Below are positions 12,966 to 16,929 of a stretch of DNA of 16,929 nt, in pieces. A model generated the notes under the pieces. It worked only from the letters and a program-made list of their open reading frames with translations. It ran no database searches and was not told where the DNA came from. The stretch is taken from positions 1 to 16,929 of the forward strand of contig JAJQFX010000207.1 in the NCBI GenBank assembly GCA_021200895.1. Direction: 5' to 3'. Position 1 is the first letter of the stretch; every line of letters starts with the position of its first letter. The translations under genes and the position numbers were made by a program. This DNA comes from Clostridiales bacterium. GTDB taxonomy: Bacteria; Bacillota; Clostridia; Oscillospirales; Oscillospiraceae.

Positions 12966-15900
12966 TTAAAACAGCGTGATTTGGCTGGTATCCGGCAGGC
13001 CGTCCAGCGCCCCCATGTACTTTAGCTGCTCCAGGTGGGTGGCGGACAGCTTGTTGCAGGTGGTCTCCACCTCCTCGATGGAGATGAAGGGCGCACCGTT
13101 CCGGGCGGCGATGGCCTCCACCGTGGCGTTGGCGGCAGCCTCTCCCAGGCCGGGGATGGAACAGAAGGGCGGCATCAGCGCGTTCTCCTCCCAATCCACC
13201 ACATAGCGGGTGGCCTGGCACTTCGTCAAATCCATTTTCAGGAACTTGAAGCCCCGGAGGTAGAACTCATAGCAGACCTCCAGGGTCACCAGTTCCTTCT
13301 CCTCCACATCGGAGAGCTTCTCCTTCCCGTTCAGTTCGTTCATCTTTTCCAGGACCTTCTCCTTGCCCAGGAACATACAGGTGGCGTCCACCGCCTTGGC
13401 CCGGACGCTGAAATAGGCCGAATAGAAGGCCAACGGGCGATGCACCTTGAACCAGACAATGCGGAAGGCCATCATCACATAGGCCACCGCGTGACCCTTG
13501 GGGAACAGGTACTTGATTTTCCGGCAGGACTCGATGTACCACTCCGGCACATCGTGGGCCCGCATCTCCTCCTCAATGCCCTCCGGCCAGGATTTGCCCT
13601 TGTGGATGACGCCCTTTCGGACGGCCTCCATCATTTTGAAGGAACGCAGCGGGTCGATGCCCTTGGAAATCAGGTAGAGCATGATGTCATCCCGGCAGCC
13701 GATGGCCTGGGTAACGGTGGCAGTGCCGCTGGTAATCAAATCCTTGGCGTTGCCCAGCCACACGTCTGTACCGTGGGAGAAGCCGGAGAGCCGCAACAGT
13801 GTGCTGAAATTCTTCGGCTGAGTATCAATCAGCATTTGCCGGGTGAAGCCGGTGCCGAACTCCGGGATAGCGCAGGCTCCGGTGGGACCGAGGATGGGGT
13901 CGTCCTCATACCCCAGCACACGGGAGGAGCAGAAGATGGACATGGTATCCTGGTCGTCCAGGGGTATCTTCGTGGGGTCGATGCCCGTCTCGTCCTGGAG
14001 CATCCGGATCATGGTGGGGTCATCGTGGCCCAGCATATCCAGCTTCAACAGGTTGGACTCCATGGAATGATATTCAAAGTGGGTGGTAATCATGTCCGAA
14101 TTGGGGTCGTCCGCCGGGTGCTGCACCGGGCAGAAGTCGTAAATCTCCTGGTCGCCGGGGATGACCACCATACCGCCGGGGTGCTGGCCGGTGGTGCGCT
14201 TGATGTTCACGCAGCCGTTGGCCAGGCGCTGCATCTCCGCATGGCTGGCGGTCTTCCCACGCTGCTCCATGTATTTCAGCACATAGCCGTAGGCGGTCTT
14301 GTCCGCCACGGTACCCACGGTGCCCGCCTTAAACACATGGTTCTTGCCGAACAGCTCGTAGGTGTAGCGGTGGGCCTTGGCCTGATACTCCCCGGAGAAG
14401 TTCAGGTCGATGTCCGGCACCTTGGTGCCGCCGTAGCCCAGGAAGGTCTCAAAGGGGATGTTAAAGCCATCCTTGTCCAGCGGCGTCCCGCAGACGGGGC
14501 AGTTCTTATCCGGCAGGTCCGCGCCGCAGCCGTAGACCTCCTCGTCCACTGAAAAGTCAGAGTACTTGCAGTTTGGGCAGCGGTAGTGGGGCTTCAGGGC
14601 GTTCACCTCGGTGATGCCGGAGAGGAAGGCCACGATGGAGGAGCCCACGCTGCCCCGGGAACCCACCAGGTAGCCGTGATCCAGGGAGTTTTTCACCAGC
14701 TTCTGAGCGGACATATAAATCACGTCATAGTTCCGCTGAATGATGCCGGGCAGCTCCAGGTCAATACGGTCCTGCACGATTTGGGGCAAATTCTCCCCGT
14801 ACAACTCGTGGGCCTTCTTGTAGACCAGGTATTCCAGCTCCTTGTCGGAATCCTTCAAAGATGGGGCGTAGAGGCCGTGGGGCAGCGGTGGGAAGGTGTC
14901 GCACATCCGCTGGATGCGGTCAGGGTCGTCAATGACCACCTTCCGGCAGTCCTCCTCCCCCAGGTAGGCGAACTCCTCCAGCATCTCATCCGTCGTCTTG
15001 AAGTAAATGGGCAGCTCCTTGTCCGCGTCGCTGAACCCGTTGGCGTTCAGCAGGATATGGCGGAAAATTTCATCCTCCGGGTTCAGGAAGTGGACGTCCC
15101 CGGTGGCGCAGCAGGGCTTATCCAACTCCTTCGCCAGGCGCAAAATGGTGCGGTTGAAGTCCCGCAGTTCCTCATCATCTTTCGCTGTCCCCGCCGCGAT
15201 CATAAAGCGGTTGTTGCAGATGGGCTGAATCTCCAGAAAATCATACCAGGAGGCAATGCGTTTCAGTTCGTTCCAGTCCTTGTGGGCCACGACGGCCTGG
15301 AACAGCTCCCCCGCTTCGCAGGCGGAGCCGATAATCAGGCCCTCTCGGTTCTCGTCAATCAGGCTCTTGGGCATGATGGGGCGTTTATAGGCATAATGCT
15401 CCAGGTGGGACAGTGAAATCAGTTTGTACAGATTCCGCAGGCCGCTCTGGTTCTTCGCCAGCACGATAAGATGGCGGGGCTTCTGCTTGCGCTTGCCGTT
15501 TTTCCGCAGGTCGCGCATGGCGCCGTTGATTTGGTCGATGCGCTCCACCCCCTTATCCTTCAACATATCATGGAAGGGGGGCAGCATATAGCCCACCATA
15601 CGGCCGTCGTCGCAGGCCCGGTGATGGTGAAATTCCGGCAGATTCAGCGCCTTCGCCACGATGTCCAGCTTGAACTTGCTGAGTTGAGGCAGCAGGTTTT
15701 GGGCCAAAATCAGGGTGTCGATGGAGGTGTTGTTCAGTTCCCGACCCATGCGCTGGCAGGCCATATGAAGGAAGCCCATGTCAAAGTCAGCATTGTGGGC
15801 AGCCATGGGGCGGTCTCCCACCCAATCCAGGAAGGCGTTCACCGCCTCCTCCTGGCCAGGGGCGTCCCGCACCATATCGTCCGTGATGCTGGTCAGCTCC

Positions 15901-16929
15901 ACCACCTCCCGGGGGATGGGCCGGCCGGGGTTGACGAAGGTATCATATTCCTCGATGATTTGGCCGTTTTTGATTTTGACCGCGCCGATTTCCGTAATGG
16001 TATCCCGCTGGGCGGAAAGGCCGGTGGTCTCCAGGTCGAAGCAGACGATTTCGTCCAGCAGGCTGGCGGTGCTGTCGCCATGCACCACCACCCGGTCGTC
16101 CACGTCGTTCACATAGTAGGCTTCAACGCCGTAAAGGATTTTGATTTTACCCCCAGCAGCGTTGTGGGCGTCCGGGAAGACATGGGCCACACCGTGGTCT
16201 GTGATGGCGATGGCCTTATGGCCCCATTGGATGGCCTGTTTGATGACCGCTTTCACATCGGTCAGGCCATCCATGGTGGAGAAGCGGGTATGTAAATGCA
16301 GCTCGCAGCGCTTGTCCGGGGCCGTGTCCTCCCGCGGCTCCGGAGGCTGGGCGGGGGCGATGGCGTATGGGCTCAGTTCGATGTCCCCGGAGTAGTGGGA
16401 AAGGCTCAGTTTCCCCTCCACCGTCACCCAGGGCGTCTTTTTCAGCGCCTCCATCAGCGGCTCCGCCTGTTTCTGCTCTAAAAATTTGGAGACAGTGACA
16501 GAGTTCGTCTCGTCCGTCATGTCAAAGCTGACGATCCAGGCGTTCCGGTTTTTCAGCTGGCGGCTGTTGTCCTGAAAGATGCGCCCGGAGACGCAGACCG
16601 TCCCCAGGTCAAGGCTCAGGTCGCTCATGGGGATGACGTTGCCCCGAATCCCCTTCCCGTAGAGCAGGTTTCCAGAGGGGGCAGCGGCAGATTCCGTCCG
16701 CCTGGCTTTCTTCCCCGCCTTGGCGACAGCCGGGCGGGCCGCCAAGGCCTTGCGCAGCTTTTCCTCCCGGGTGGGCGCTGCCGGGCGTTCGGCGGCCTGA
16801 AATTGATGTGAAGCACTATCGCTTTCCACAGGATATTCCGCCGGAAAAGCGTCCATTTCGGGCACCTCAACCGGCGCAAACCCGTCGTCCGGCGGGGGCG
16901 GCGCAGCTTCCTCCGGCGGAGCCTCCGGG
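12966..16929 (-). CDS. polC: DNA polymerase III alpha subunit, PolC type (5' end beyond window)
   Basis: PolC is the essential replicative DNA polymerase of Bacillota. The frame stays open to the right edge, so the N-terminus is missing; a GTG at 16865 is inside a proline-rich linker and is not the start. Counting from that GTG: OB fold about 85-175; PHP domain with CELHLHTRFS (187-196) and ITDHG (221-225), interrupted by a DEDDh 3'-5' proofreading exonuclease with CFDLETTG (275-282), HNADFD (357-362) and HRACDD (415-420); polymerase core with GSRGSVGSS (735-743), a zinc site at Cys763/766/789/792, catalytic Asp818 and Asp820 in VPDIDLNFSG and Asp943 in LKLDMLG; then the helix-hairpin-helix near IPGLGEAAAN. 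It ends in QITLF, a beta-clamp binding motif. About 1320 residues are visible; PolC is usually about 1440. Confidence 0.97.
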   Translation of the reverse strand, partial: PEAPPEEAAPPPPDDGFAPVEVPEMDAFPAEYPVESDSASHQFQAAERPAAPTREEKLRKALAARPAVAKAGKKARRTESAAAPSGNLLYGKGIRGNVIPMSDLSLDLGTVCVSGRIFQDNSRQLKNRNAWIVSFDMTDETNSVTVSKFLEQKQAEPLMEALKKTPWVTVEGKLSLSHYSGDIELSPYAIAPAQPPEPREDTAPDKRCELHLHTRFSTMDGLTDVKAVIKQAIQWGHKAIAITDHGVAHVFPDAHNAAGGKIKILYGVEAYYVNDVDDRVVVHGDSTASLLDEIVCFDLETTGLSAQRDTITEIGAVKIKNGQIIEEYDTFVNPGRPIPREVVELTSITDDMVRDAPGQEEAVNAFLDWVGDRPMAAHNADFDMGFLHMACQRMGRELNNTSIDTLILAQNLLPQLSKFKLDIVAKALNLPEFHHHRACDDGRMVGYMLPPFHDMLKDKGVERIDQINGAMRDLRKNGKRKQKPRHLIVLAKNQSGLRNLYKLISLSHLEHYAYKRPIMPKSLIDENREGLIIGSACEAGELFQAVVAHKDWNELKRIASWYDFLEIQPICNNRFMIAAGTAKDDEELRDFNRTILRLAKELDKPCCATGDVHFLNPEDEIFRHILLNANGFSDADKELPIYFKTTDEMLEEFAYLGEEDCRKVVIDDPDRIQRMCDTFPPLPHGLYAPSLKDSDKELEYLVYKKAHELYGENLPQIVQDRIDLELPGIIQRNYDVIYMSAQKLVKNSLDHGYLVGSRGSVGSSIVAFLSGITEVNALKPHYRCPNCKYSDFSVDEEVYGCGADLPDKNCPVCGTPLDKDGFNIPFETFLGYGGTKVPDIDLNFSGEYQAKAHRYTYELFGKNHVFKAGTVGTVADKTAYGYVLKYMEQRGKTASHAEMQRLANGCVNIKRTTGQHPGGMVVIPGDQEIYDFCPVQHPADDPNSDMITTHFEYHSMESNLLKLDMLGHDDPTMIRMLQDETGIDPTKIPLDDQDTMSIFCSSRVLGYEDDPILGPTGACAIPEFGTGFTRQMLIDTQPKNFSTLLRLSGFSHGTDVWLGNAKDLITSGTATVTQAIGCRDDIMLYLISKGIDPLRSFKMMEAVRKGVIHKGKSWPEGIEEEMRAHDVPEWYIESCRKIKYLFPKGHAVAYVMMAFRIVWFKVHRPLAFYSAYFSVRAKAVDATCMFLGKEKVLEKMNELNGKEKLSDVEEKELVTLEVCYEFYLRGFKFLKMDLTKCQATRYVVDWEENALMPPFCSIPGLGEAAANATVEAIAARNGAPFISIEEVETTCNKLSATHLEQLKYMGALDGLPDTSQITLF

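Noticed and set aside
13035..14552. Long plus-strand open frame of about 505 codons opposite polC
   Set aside because: It is a shadow of polC; the minus-strand frame has the exonuclease and polymerase motifs.

Overview
The window reads as a chromosomal stretch of a Gram-positive, low-oxygen gut-type Bacillota, most likely class Clostridia (Oscillospiraceae-like). The reasons are a PolC-type replicative polymerase, a sigma factor closest to sporulation SigH, a short-form HisG with a HisZ partner, strong AGGAGG-type ribosome sites, and GC-rich genes separated by AT-richer spacers. The lineage is inferred from gene content, not from a search.

Layout. Positions 246-2357 (minus strand) carry a PLP-dependent aminotransferase and, upstream of it, a PAP2-type membrane phosphatase. 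Each has its own promoter, and a nested hairpin lies between them. A divergent intergenic region (2358-2603) separates these from a plus-strand MATE efflux transporter (2604-3983). A 336-base AT-rich spacer with a palindrome and a good housekeeping promoter precedes a plus-strand gene (4320-5267). That gene joins a SigH-like sigma factor in frame to an eight-cysteine zinc-ribbon protein. A strong two-way terminator (5298-5336) closes it against the convergent his operon.

Positions 5366-11539 (minus strand) are a tightly packed histidine biosynthesis operon, transcribed hisZ-hisG-hisD-hisH-hisA-hisF-hisI-hisE. Four junctions are ATGA overlaps (hisZ/G, hisH/A, hisF/I and hisI/E) and one is a direct stop-start abutment (hisG/D). 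HisZ and HisG start the pathway from ATP and PRPP. HisE and HisI hydrolyse the product and open its ring, HisA isomerises it, HisH/HisF form imidazole glycerol phosphate, and HisD performs the last two oxidations. hisB, hisC and a histidinol-phosphatase are not present. The last gene, hisE, is a tandem duplication whose second copy has lost two metal-binding glutamates. A promoter and a 12-bp palindrome lie just upstream of hisZ.

Positions 11671-16929 (minus strand) are polC (5' end beyond the window), a NUDIX hydrolase and a Ham1/RdgB-family pyrophosphatase. They are spaced 13-16 bases apart, so a replicative polymerase appears to be co-transcribed with two putative nucleotide-cleaning enzymes. 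I see no CRISPR array, tRNA, rRNA, insertion sequence or phage genes. The most unusual items are the sigma/zinc-ribbon fusion and the duplicated HisE.
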